Of a stretch of 52,179 nucleotides of DNA, positions 39,471-47,231 are shown in pieces. The notes below the pieces were generated by a model. That model was not told the origin of the DNA and did no database searches. It saw only the letters and a list, made by a program, of their open reading frames with translations. Position 1 is the first letter of the stretch. Every line of letters begins with the position of its first letter. The position numbers and the translations under genes are program-made. Origin of the DNA: Oscillospiraceae bacterium (lineage in GTDB: Bacteria; Bacillota; Clostridia; Oscillospirales; Oscillospiraceae); assembly GCA_016286665.1 (NCBI GenBank), contig JAEETX010000008.1, positions 1 through 52,179 on the forward strand, read 5' to 3'.

Positions 39471-41081
39471 ATGAATGCTGATTTCTTTGCACAATTGACC
39501 GATGATCTGCTTCGCCGCTGGCCGGACAAGGGCGTCCGGAGGCAGCAGGTGACCGGCGCGCTGAAAACTTCCCTCAACGGGGAAGAACTGGTAAACGCCC
39601 TGTCCGAGGTTTTCCGTCTGCCTCCGAAGCAGATGGAGGAAGCGGTCTCGGAATTGGGACTGGGAGAGCTGATCGCACAGCAGAAGCTTCGCAGCGGCGC
39701 GGGCGACGGCGGCACGGAAGCAGCGCCCCTGTGCAGGGATGCTTCCGCCCTGAACCCCTTTCCGGAGCTGTTCCGCTTCTATGCTTCTCCGGAGCCGGAT
39801 AAGCCGGCGGCGCTGCCCAAGGGCCTGGGAGAAAGCCTGTATGCCCTCTCCCGCCAGGTGTCGGAGAACGCTGCCGCCGATCCCTTTCTGGAGCTCTATC
39901 ATGAGCAGGTGACAGCCTATTATGACAGCTTCATGGCTGAGACCGCGCCGCTGATCCGGGAGGAGATCCGCCGGTGGTTCGGGGAAAAGCGGCTGAAATA
40001 CCTGGTCACCACGGGCATCGGCGCGAACGAACAGTTCTGCCACTATGCCGCCGCGCTCAATAATGCCGACACGGAGAGAAAACTCTGCTGGCTCGTGATC
40101 CATTCGCCCCTGCAGCTCAGGCTGCTGCCGCCGGACGCCACGGAGCAGAATACCCTTTTTATGGAATTCAGCCGCAGCAGCGTGACGGAGGAGACCATCA
40201 AGCTTCATGAATACACCTCCCGCAGCCTCCGGCGCATCGTCTTCACCAACGGCGGCAACCTGAAAAAGCTGGCGGAGCGGGACGGGAACCTCATCCTTCC
40301 CATGCCGGACCGGGTATCCGGCCGCTTCGGCCGCAACAAGACGCCCATCCTGCTGGCGCCCATGCTGGTCTGCGGGATGGATACGAACGCTTATTGGTCC
40401 ACGGTCGAAAAGGCCATCCGGGCATTTGACCTTACGAATCCGGATTCCCTGCCCCATTATATGGCCCGGTTTATCCTTGCTTTCCAAAAGGCAAAGGGTA
40501 CGGATTTCATCTACCTCGGCTGCGGCGACGAGACCCTGGGGCTGCTGGCGGATGAATTCATTCAGTTCTGGAACGAGGGCGTCAACAAGAACGGGAACGA
40601 CCTGCTGGTCTCCCGCTTCTTCGGCCTGCCGAGGGACAGTCATATGAACCTGGAGGGCGTGCTGGGCAATAAGGATACGAAGCTGGGCTTCTTCCTGCTG
40701 CGGGACGACATGCGTCCCGCGTTCCGCCATCCGTTGGTGCACGAGAAGATCGAGGCCGCGGATGAAGCACATCAGGGGCTGATGCTGGGGGACGAGGAGG
40801 TCATCCTCTCCCTTGCCAATTACAAGCGCTTCTGCGACGTGATGCCTACCTTCCTGCTGCGGGTCTCCGGGCAGCTTTCCATGGCGCATTCCGCCGTGCT
40901 GGGGGAACTGTTCAGCGACGTGACCTTTGTCTATTCCCGCATGACGGGCATCGATCCCGGCTCCAATCCGGAGGTGAAATTCGTGCGTGAGCGCTCCGGC
41001 CGGCTGCTGGCGGATTTCGCGCGGCAGCTGCGGGAAGGAAAGGACATTCGCACGCTGTTCGGAGAAGCCGCCCGTGGCTGA
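39471..41081 (+). CDS. Phosphoglucose-isomerase-like (SIS domain) protein of unknown function
   Basis: A 536-residue protein that recalls glucose-6-phosphate isomerase in layout. VTTGIGANEQFCHYAAALN (about 179-197) stands where the GIGGS loop would be, FSRSSVTEETIKLHEY (233-248) matches the SKTFTTxET phosphate loop in form, and PMPDRVSGRFGRNKTP (277-292) stands where WVGGRYS would be. The key PGI residues are altered, and residues 1-115 form an extra helical domain. I infer a sugar-phosphate-binding SIS protein, but not an active glycolytic isomerase. It is first in a coupled operon with a GNAT acetyltransferase and a FliB-like methylase. Confidence 0.6.
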   Translation: MNADFFAQLTDDLLRRWPDKGVRRQQVTGALKTSLNGEELVNALSEVFRLPPKQMEEAVSELGLGELIAQQKLRSGAGDGGTEAAPLCRDASALNPFPELFRFYASPEPDKPAALPKGLGESLYALSRQVSENAAADPFLELYHEQVTAYYDSFMAETAPLIREEIRRWFGEKRLKYLVTTGIGANEQFCHYAAALNNADTERKLCWLVIHSPLQLRLLPPDATEQNTLFMEFSRSSVTEETIKLHEYTSRSLRRIVFTNGGNLKKLAERDGNLILPMPDRVSGRFGRNKTPILLAPMLVCGMDTNAYWSTVEKAIRAFDLTNPDSLPHYMARFILAFQKAKGTDFIYLGCGDETLGLLADEFIQFWNEGVNKNGNDLLVSRFFGLPRDSHMNLEGVLGNKDTKLGFFLLRDDMRPAFRHPLVHEKIEAADEAHQGLMLGDEEVILSLANYKRFCDVMPTFLLRVSGQLSMAHSAVLGELFSDVTFVYSRMTGIDPGSNPEVKFVRERSGRLLADFARQLREGKDIRTLFGEAARG

Positions 41082-41520
41082 GATCACGATACAGACGGAG
41101 AACGGACACGCAGCGTTCACGTCGCTTTATCGCAGCGCCGGGCTGGATATCACCGACGATTGGGCGGCCCTTTATCATCCGGTTTTTTCCGTGACCGCCC
41201 GGAGGGAAGGCGCGCTTCTCGCCGCGGCCACGGTCACCCGCAGGTTTGACCGGATGGTGCTGGAATACCTGGCGGTGGAGCCGGAGGCCCGCGGGCACGG
41301 TCTGGGAAAGCTGCTGACGGGCCGGTGTCTCGCGTATGCCGCCGGTGCGGGGGAGACGAGCCTTTGGGTCGCCGCGCGGGAACCGGGCTTTTACCGCAGG
41401 CTGGGCGCGGAGGAGACGGAGGACAGCGCTCTTCTGGCGGACTGCCGCCGCTGCGGGGACTATCAGGTCAGCTGCCACCCGAGAGAACTGGTTTTTCATC
41501 TGAAGGAGAATCCGGTATGA
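41074..41520 (+). CDS. GNAT family N-acetyltransferase
   Basis: A 148-residue protein with the GNAT core: LEYLAVEPEARGHGLGKLLTGRCL holds the acetyl-CoA pyrophosphate loop R-G-H-G-L-G, followed by WVAAREPGFYRRLGAEE. It acetylates an unknown amine. The start is GTG at 41074, overlapping the end of the SIS gene by 8 bases, with GGAGA upstream. Its stop overlaps the next ATG (ATGA). Three cysteines near the C-terminus (DCRRCGDYQVSC) are unusual for the fold. Confidence 0.8.
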   Translation: MAEITIQTENGHAAFTSLYRSAGLDITDDWAALYHPVFSVTARREGALLAAATVTRRFDRMVLEYLAVEPEARGHGLGKLLTGRCLAYAAGAGETSLWVAAREPGFYRRLGAEETEDSALLADCRRCGDYQVSCHPRELVFHLKENPV

Positions 41521-42614
41521 CATACATCGTTGCGGACTATTACCCCGCCTTTTCCTGCAAATGCGGCGAATGCCGCGCCAATTGCTGCGTCGGCTGGCCG
41601 GTCACCATCAGCCGCGAGGAACATGACCGGATGCTCTCCGCGGACTGTTCCGAGGAATTCAAAAAGGAGATCCGGGAAGCGCTGCGGCCGAACTTTATGC
41701 CGGATGAGGGACGTTATGCCCACATCGTCCACGACCAGCATGCCCGCTGCCGCCTTCTGGGGGAGGACGGCCTGTGCAGGCTCCAAAAGCAGCTGGGGGA
41801 GGGCGTACTTCCCGACGTCTGCCGCCTCTATCCCCGCAACCGGCGCAGCGTGGGCGGCACGGCCGAATGCGCCCTCAGCCTCAGCTGCGAGGCGGTGACG
41901 GAGGCAGCGCTTGCTTCACGGGAACCTCTGCAGCTGATCGAAGCCGAGATCGCCGAGGAACCCATGTTCCTCATCGACATGAAGCCGGAGCAATACGCGG
42001 AATGCCGCCGGGCCCTGGAACTCATGGGAGATCGCACGAAGCCGCTCCCGGCGCGTTTTGCCGCCATGGGAGAAGAACTGTTTGGCTGCACGGAAAGCTG
42101 CGATGAGGAGGAAGGGTATCTGGACTCTGTCCGGCTTCTCCATCAATTGACGTCGGATTGCAGCGGGAAAAACAAGGTGGCGGGCCCGCTGTGTCTCGAA
42201 GCGCTCAGCTTTTTCGGAATGACGGGCAGGGAGAAGCTCTCCCGCGAGGAAGCGAAGGAGCTCCTGCGCCGCTATGAGGAAGCGAAGGAACATGTCTTTG
42301 CGGGCCTCCCCGGCTGGCGGGAAGCGGCGGAGCGGCTCCTGCTAAGCCATATGTTTTACAACAGCTTCCCCCACGTGGGCGGCACCAGCGACGGCGCCAG
42401 GGCTTTTTTCGGGCTCGCGGCCGTCTGTGCTTTCGTCAAATTCGTCTTCACGGGCTGCGTTCGCCGTTGGGAGACGAGGGAAGAGATCGTCGATACCCTA
42501 TCGGGTATCTTCCGCCTGATCGAGCACTCTGACTTCAAATATCGGGCGGCCCAGGCCTATCGGCGGCAGGCGGAATTCAGCCCCGGCCTGTGGCGGCAGC
42601 TGGTAAACCTTTGA
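41517..42614 (+). CDS. fliB: FliB-like lysine-N-methylase (cysteine-rich)
   Basis: A 365-residue protein matching the family annotated as flagellin lysine-N-methylase. Cysteines at 14, 16, 19, 23 and 24 (CKCGECRANCC) and at 78, 87, 102, 118 and 124, with DVCRLYPR between, form the family's metal or Fe-S pattern. FliB of Salmonella methylates flagellin lysines. No flagellar gene is in this window, so the target could be another surface protein. It is translated by ATGA coupling from the GNAT gene, which suggests a shared modification task. Confidence 0.8.
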   Translation: MTYIVADYYPAFSCKCGECRANCCVGWPVTISREEHDRMLSADCSEEFKKEIREALRPNFMPDEGRYAHIVHDQHARCRLLGEDGLCRLQKQLGEGVLPDVCRLYPRNRRSVGGTAECALSLSCEAVTEAALASREPLQLIEAEIAEEPMFLIDMKPEQYAECRRALELMGDRTKPLPARFAAMGEELFGCTESCDEEEGYLDSVRLLHQLTSDCSGKNKVAGPLCLEALSFFGMTGREKLSREEAKELLRRYEEAKEHVFAGLPGWREAAERLLLSHMFYNSFPHVGGTSDGARAFFGLAAVCAFVKFVFTGCVRRWETREEIVDTLSGIFRLIEHSDFKYRAAQAYRRQAEFSPGLWRQLVNL

Positions 42615-42618
42615 GCGC

Positions 42619-42647
42619 TTGACAATTCCTGCCGCCGCGTGTAGAAT
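42619..42647 (+). promoter_or_regulatory. Promoter of proS
   Basis: Perfect TTGACA (42619-42624) and TAGAAT (42642-42647), 17 bases apart, 5 bases after the FliB-like gene. Confidence 0.8.
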
Positions 42648-42679
42648 TGCGGTTATCTGATTTGTAAGGAGTAGTAATC

Positions 42680-44116
42680 ATGGCTAAGGATAAGAAGGTC
42701 GAACAGATCACCGATATGGAGGTGGACTTCGCCCAGTGGTTCACAGACGTCTGCGTCAAGGCAGAGCTGGTGGATTATTCCGGCGTGAAGGGCCTCTTCA
42801 TCCTGCGCCCCTACGGCTACGCGATCTGGGAGAACATCCAGAGCTGGCTGGACAGGCGCTTCAAGGAGCTGGGACACGAAAACGTGTCCATGCCCCTGCT
42901 GATCCCGGAGAGCCTGCTGCAGAAGGAAAAGGACCATGTGGAGGGCTTTGCTCCGGAGTGCGCCTGGGTCACCATGGGCGGCAGCGAGGAGCTGCCGGAG
43001 AAGCTCTGCATCCGCCCCACCTCCGAAACTCTGTTCTGCGAGCATTGGAGCCATGTGCTCCATTCCTGGCGGGACCTTCCCATGAAGTATAACCAGTGGT
43101 GCAGCGTGCTCCGCTGGGAGAAGACCACCCGGCCCTTCCTGCGCGGCCGCGAGTTCCTCTGGCAGGAGGGCCACACACTCCACGCCACGGCGGAGGAAGC
43201 CATTCAGGAGACCGAGCAGATGCTGGAGGTCTACGCCGAGTGCTGGGAGAAATTCCTGGCGATGCCGGTGGTCCGCGGCGTTAAGACGGAGAAGGAACGC
43301 TTTGCCGGCGCGGAGAGGACCTATACCGTGGAGTGCATGATGCACGACCATAAAGCGCTGCAGGCGGGCACCAGCCACTATTTCGGCGACGGCTTCGCCC
43401 GCGCATTCGGCATCAGTTATTCCGATAAGGAAAACAAGCAGACCTATCCCCATCAGACGAGCTGGGGCGCTTCCACCCGCATCATCGGCGGCCTCATCAT
43501 GACCCACGGCGACAATAACGGTCTGGTGCTGCCCCCCGCCGTGGCGCCCATCCAGGTCATCGTGGTGCCCGTGGCGGCCCACAAGCCCGGCGTGCTGGAA
43601 AAGGCAAACGAGCTGCTGGCAGCGCTGAAAGCCGCCGGTATCCGCGCCAGGATCGACGACAGCGACAATTCCCTGGGCTGGAAATGCGCCCAGTGGGAGA
43701 TGAAGGGCGTGCCCCTGCGGCTGGAGCTGGGTCCCCGCGATATGGAAAACGGGCAGTGCGTCTGCGTCCGCCGGGATAATTTCGAAAAGGTGCCCGTGGC
43801 TCTGGCGGAGCTGACGGAGAAGGTGCCGGAGCTGCTGGACGCCGTGCAGCAGGGCCTTTTTGACAAGGCAAAGCAAAATTTGGACAGTCACATTTTTGAA
43901 GCCCACTCTCTGGAAGAAGCCAAAGAACTGCAGGAAAAGCACGGCGGCTTTATCAAGACCATGTGGTGCGGCGGCCTGGACTGCGAGCTGGCGATGAAGG
44001 AGAAGGCGGGCATGACCAGCCGCTGCATCCCCTTCGTGCAGGAGCATCTGGACGACGTCTGCCCCATCTGCGGCAAGCCGGCCAAGCACATGATCTATTG
44101 GGGCGTAGCCTATTGA
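42680..44116 (+). CDS. proS: Prolyl-tRNA synthetase, archaeal/eukaryotic-like short form
   Basis: A 478-residue class II synthetase of the short ProRS type without the bacterial editing insert. Motif 2 is LRWEKTTRPFLRGREFLWQEGHT, with LCIRPTSETLF before it and HGDNNGLVLPP in motif 3. The C-terminal domain ends with IYWGVAY, a tyrosine end typical of this type. This form is common in Clostridia. Unlike valS and glnS it has a short leader (about 26 bases) and no visible T-box. Confidence 0.95.
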   Translation: MAKDKKVEQITDMEVDFAQWFTDVCVKAELVDYSGVKGLFILRPYGYAIWENIQSWLDRRFKELGHENVSMPLLIPESLLQKEKDHVEGFAPECAWVTMGGSEELPEKLCIRPTSETLFCEHWSHVLHSWRDLPMKYNQWCSVLRWEKTTRPFLRGREFLWQEGHTLHATAEEAIQETEQMLEVYAECWEKFLAMPVVRGVKTEKERFAGAERTYTVECMMHDHKALQAGTSHYFGDGFARAFGISYSDKENKQTYPHQTSWGASTRIIGGLIMTHGDNNGLVLPPAVAPIQVIVVPVAAHKPGVLEKANELLAALKAAGIRARIDDSDNSLGWKCAQWEMKGVPLRLELGPRDMENGQCVCVRRDNFEKVPVALAELTEKVPELLDAVQQGLFDKAKQNLDSHIFEAHSLEEAKELQEKHGGFIKTMWCGGLDCELAMKEKAGMTSRCIPFVQEHLDDVCPICGKPAKHMIYWGVAY

Positions 44117-44127
44117 TTTCAGCAAAG

Positions 44128-44161
44128 AGTTCCGCAGCCAGTCCGGCTGCGGAACTTTTTT
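44128..44161 (+). terminator. Terminator after proS
   Basis: A perfect 12-bp stem AGTTCCGCAGCC / GGCTGCGGAACT with loop AGTCC, followed by a T-run. Confidence 0.92.
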
Positions 44162-44209
44162 CCTTCCTTTGCGTCTGAGAAAGTGACTGTAGAAAAGGAG
44201 GTCGTTCCC

Positions 44210-45223
44210 ATGAACAAGAATTCACGGAAGATTGCGGCCCTGGCGCTGGCCCTTTTGATGCTGACCTTCCTGCTGACCGGCTGCGGAGGCGGAGGCGGAA
44301 GCAAGACGGAGGCCGCCTACGCCTATGACGCGAACAGCTCCGGCAGTTACATGAAGGCAGTCGCCCCTGCGATGGCCGACGCTGCGCCCGGCGGCGGCGC
44401 TTATTACGACGGCGACTACGAATATCCCGGGGAGGAATCCGAAGCCTTGATGAGCGGCAGCGACGACAGCGCTGCAGCCAGGGCGGAGACTTTCGACAAG
44501 ATCATCTATTCCGGTTCCGCCAATGTGGAAACCATTCACTTTGAGGAGAGCGTGGAGAAGGTCTACGCCCTGATCGGGGAATACGGCGGCTTTATCGAAA
44601 GCTCCTATGTGACCGGCAAGGATTACAGCACCACCTACTATAACCGCCCCGCCTATCGCACCGCCTCCTTCACGATCCGCGTTCCGCGCGACAGCTTTCA
44701 GGCCTTCACCGGCGCGCTGGAGTCCCTCGGGAACCTGACCCGCTCCAGCGTTCAGGCCCAGAATATCACCAGCTCCTATTATGACACCGAGTCCCGCCTG
44801 AACACTTATCGCACGGAGGAATCCCGGCTGCTGGACATGCTGAGCAAGGCGGACACGGTGGAGGATATGCTGAGCATTGAGGACAGGCTGGCCAGCGTCC
44901 GCTACAGCATCGAATCCCTCACCACCACCCTCACGAACTGGGACAGCAAGATCAACTATTCCACCCTGGAGCTCAGTATCAGCGAGGTAAAGGAGCTGAC
45001 CCAGGAGACGCCCATCACCCACACCTTCGGCCAGGAGATCGGCGAAAGGTTCCGCTCCTCCTGCCAGTGGCTGCTGGGAGCTTTCAAGGGCGGATTCCTC
45101 TTCTTCATTTCCGCGCTCCCCATCGTGCTCGGGCCGATTGTGATCGTCGTGATCGTTCTTTTGATTATTCGTGCCAAAAGACATAACAAAAGAAGAAAAA
45201 ACGATGTGGAATCTGCCCGTTGA
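44210..45223 (+). CDS. DUF4349 family lipoprotein
   Basis: A 337-residue membrane-anchored protein. The signal ends in the lipobox LTGC (Cys25) followed by five glycines. A low-complexity Ala/Gly/Tyr/Glu region reaches about residue 90. The DUF4349 domain includes IIYSGSANVETIHFEES, FTIRVPRDSFQAFTGALE, DTESRLNTYRTEESRLLDML and the coiled-coil region after it. One transmembrane helix (about 298-325) and a basic tail end the protein. The molecular function is unknown. Its TGA lies inside the -35 box of the following promoter. Confidence 0.88.
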   Translation: MNKNSRKIAALALALLMLTFLLTGCGGGGGSKTEAAYAYDANSSGSYMKAVAPAMADAAPGGGAYYDGDYEYPGEESEALMSGSDDSAAARAETFDKIIYSGSANVETIHFEESVEKVYALIGEYGGFIESSYVTGKDYSTTYYNRPAYRTASFTIRVPRDSFQAFTGALESLGNLTRSSVQAQNITSSYYDTESRLNTYRTEESRLLDMLSKADTVEDMLSIEDRLASVRYSIESLTTTLTNWDSKINYSTLELSISEVKELTQETPITHTFGQEIGERFRSSCQWLLGAFKGGFLFFISALPIVLGPIVIVVIVLLIIRAKRHNKRRKNDVESAR

Positions 45224-45249
45224 CAGCCAAGTGCTTTCTCATGTATAAT
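45220..45249 (+). promoter_or_regulatory. Promoter of the CofE-like gene
   Basis: Perfect TTGACA (45220-45225) and perfect TATAAT (45244-45249) with an 18-base spacer. The -35 contains the stop codon of the upstream lipoprotein gene. Confidence 0.85.
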
Positions 45250-45285
45250 TTTTCAGTTCCATGAATAGTAAAGGAGCTGTTAATC

Positions 45286-46467
45286 ATGAGATATACGGGC
45301 GTTACTTCCAGAGGCATTATCACACCGATTTTCCGTCAGGGCGACGATCTGGTTTCCATGATCCGGGACAGCCTGCTGACTGCCGCCGAGAAGGAGGGCT
45401 TTTGCCTCCAGGATCGGGATGTCGTGGGCGTGACCGAGGCCGTCGTTGCCCGCACCCAGGGGAACTATGCCACCGTGCAGCAGATCGCGGAGGATGTGCG
45501 CAAGAAGCTGGGCGGTGAGGATATGGGCATCATTTTCCCCATCATGAGCCGCAACCGTTTCGCCATCATGCTTCGGGCCATCAGCATGGCCTGCAAGAAG
45601 CTGTATGTCCAGCTGTCCTTCCCCAGCGATGAAGTTGGCAACCGGCTCATCAGCGACGATGAGATGGACCGCAAGGGCATCAACCCCTACACCGACAGCT
45701 TTGACGAGCGCGGCTTCCGCGCCATCTTCGGCAACAACACCGTCCACCCCTTTACCGGCATCGACTATGTGAACTATTACAAGAGCCTGGGAAGCAACAT
45801 CGAAATCGTTTTCTCCAATGACCCCCGCTATATCCTCCACTATACGAAAAACGTCCTGAACTGCGATATCCACACCCGCGCCCGCACCAAGCGCATCCTC
45901 AAGGACAACGGCGCCGAGCGCGTATTCAGCTTGGACGACATCATGACCGCGCCGGTGAACGGCAGCGGCTACAATGAAAAGTTCGGCCTTCTGGGCGCCA
46001 ACAAGGCGACGGAGGAAAAGGTCAAGCTTTTCCCGCGCGACTGCCAGAAGTTCGTGGACAGCCTGCAGAAGGCCCTCTACGACGCCACCGGAAAAAAGCT
46101 GGAAGTGATGATCTACGGCGACGGCGGCTTCAAGGACCCGGTGGGCGGCATCTGGGAGCTGGCCGATCCGGTGGTCTCTCCCGCTTTCACCGAGGGCCTC
46201 CGGGGCACGCCCAACGAGCTGAAGATGAAATACTTCGCGGACAATGAGCTGAAGGACCTGAGCGGACAGGAGCTCATGGACGCCATGCGCGAGAAAATCC
46301 GCGCCAAGGACGGCGACCTCAAGGGCGAAATGAACTCTCAGGGCACCACCCCCCGACAGCTGACGGACCTGTTGGGCAGCCTCTGCGATCTGACCAGCGG
46401 CAGCGGCGATCGGGGCACCCCCGTGATCCTCATTCAGAACTATTTCACCAACTACGCCACCGAATAA
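45286..46467 (+). CDS. Coenzyme F420-0:L-glutamate ligase-like protein (CofE superfamily)
   Basis: A 393-residue protein of the type annotated in Firmicutes as F420 gamma-glutamyl ligase. It has GIITPIFRQGDDLVSMI at the start, VVGVTEAVVARTQGNY, and YGDGGFKDPVGGIWELADP, which matches the metal/GTP region of CofE. True CofE proteins are near 250 residues, so this one is longer, with an inserted middle. No other F420 synthesis gene is present here, and most Clostridia lack the cofactor, so it probably ligates glutamate or another amino acid to something else. It has a near-perfect sigma-A promoter and its own terminator. Confidence 0.75.
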   Translation: MRYTGVTSRGIITPIFRQGDDLVSMIRDSLLTAAEKEGFCLQDRDVVGVTEAVVARTQGNYATVQQIAEDVRKKLGGEDMGIIFPIMSRNRFAIMLRAISMACKKLYVQLSFPSDEVGNRLISDDEMDRKGINPYTDSFDERGFRAIFGNNTVHPFTGIDYVNYYKSLGSNIEIVFSNDPRYILHYTKNVLNCDIHTRARTKRILKDNGAERVFSLDDIMTAPVNGSGYNEKFGLLGANKATEEKVKLFPRDCQKFVDSLQKALYDATGKKLEVMIYGDGGFKDPVGGIWELADPVVSPAFTEGLRGTPNELKMKYFADNELKDLSGQELMDAMREKIRAKDGDLKGEMNSQGTTPRQLTDLLGSLCDLTSGSGDRGTPVILIQNYFTNYATE

Positions 46468-46473
46468 AACAAA

Positions 46474-46508
46474 CATCCCGGAGGGGCCCTTCCCTCCGGG
46501 ATGCTTTT
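46474..46508. terminator. Terminator between the CofE-like gene and nth
   Basis: A perfect 12-bp stem CATCCCGGAGGG / CCCTCCGGGATG with a 6-base loop, followed by CTTTT. The two genes converge here. Confidence 0.85.
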
Positions 46509-46520
46509 CGTCCAATGGGT

Positions 46521-47138
46521 TTACATAATCTTCTTGCAGATGCCCGTCAGCGGGCAGCGCGCACAGTCCGGTTTCCGGGCCATGCAGTATTTTCGCCCGT
46601 GGAGGACCATGCGGTGGCAGAAATCCGAGGATTTCTCCGGGGGCAGGATTTCCCGAAGGTCCCGCTCCACCTTCACCGGTTCTTTGTTTTTCGTCAGGCC
46701 CAGGCGACCGGCTATGCGGATGCAGTGGGTGTCGGTCACCACGGCCGGCTGCCTGTAGACATCGCCCAGGATCAGGTTGGCGGTCTTTCTCCCCACGCCG
46801 GGCAGCTTCAGGAGCTCCTCCATGCTGTCCGGCACCTTGCCGCCGTAGTCCCGCAGCAGCATCTGCGCGCTGCCGATCAGGTCCCTTGCCTTGCCGCGGA
46901 AAAAGCCGCAGGAGTGGATCAGCCCTTCCACTTCCTCCTGCTTCGCCTCCGCAAAATCCTCCAGGGTGGGGAAGCGTTCAAAGAGCGCCGGGGTCACCTT
47001 GTTCACGCGCTCGTCGGTGCATTGGGCGCTGAGGCGAACGGCAAAGAGCAGCTGCCAGTCCACGTCATATTGCAGGCTGCACAGCGCGGCGGGGTATTCT
47101 TCCTCCAGAAGACGGATGATCTCGTTTATGTATGCCAT
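46521..47138 (-). CDS. nth: Endonuclease III
   Basis: A 205-residue bifunctional DNA glycosylase/AP lyase that removes oxidised pyrimidines. The helix-hairpin-helix LPGVGRKTANLIL carries the catalytic lysine, the aspartate lies in VVTDTHCIRIAGRLGL, and the C-terminal iron-sulfur cysteines are C-x6-C-x2-C-x5-C in YCMARKPDCARCPLTGIC. GAGGT sets ATG 47138 as the start. Confidence 0.95.
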   Translation of the reverse strand: MAYINEIIRLLEEEYPAALCSLQYDVDWQLLFAVRLSAQCTDERVNKVTPALFERFPTLEDFAEAKQEEVEGLIHSCGFFRGKARDLIGSAQMLLRDYGGKVPDSMEELLKLPGVGRKTANLILGDVYRQPAVVTDTHCIRIAGRLGLTKNKEPVKVERDLREILPPEKSSDFCHRMVLHGRKYCMARKPDCARCPLTGICKKIM

Positions 47139-47166
47139 CTCATTACCTCGGAAATCCGTTTTTCGC

Positions 47167-47214
47167 ATTATAGCACGGTTCACCATGGTTTTCCATCAGA
47201 GAATATGGTATAAT
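47167..47214. promoter_or_regulatory. Divergent promoters of nth and rarA
   Basis: For rarA an extended -10, TGGTATAAT (TATAAT at 47209-47214), lies 18 bases before the start, with no good -35. For nth the minus strand has TATAAT (47167-47172) and a TGGAAA -35 17 bases upstream (47190-47195). The two units overlap. Confidence 0.6.
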
Positions 47215-47231
47215 CCCTTCGGTGATGAAAA

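Noticed and set aside
39471..41081. Glucose-6-phosphate isomerase (pgi)
   Set aside because: The overall layout is similar but the signature loops are altered and there is an extra N-terminal domain, so an active glycolytic isomerase is not supported.
45286..46467. Evidence for F420 biosynthesis
   Set aside because: Only a CofE-like protein of unusual length is present; no other gene of the pathway is seen, so the cofactor cannot be inferred.
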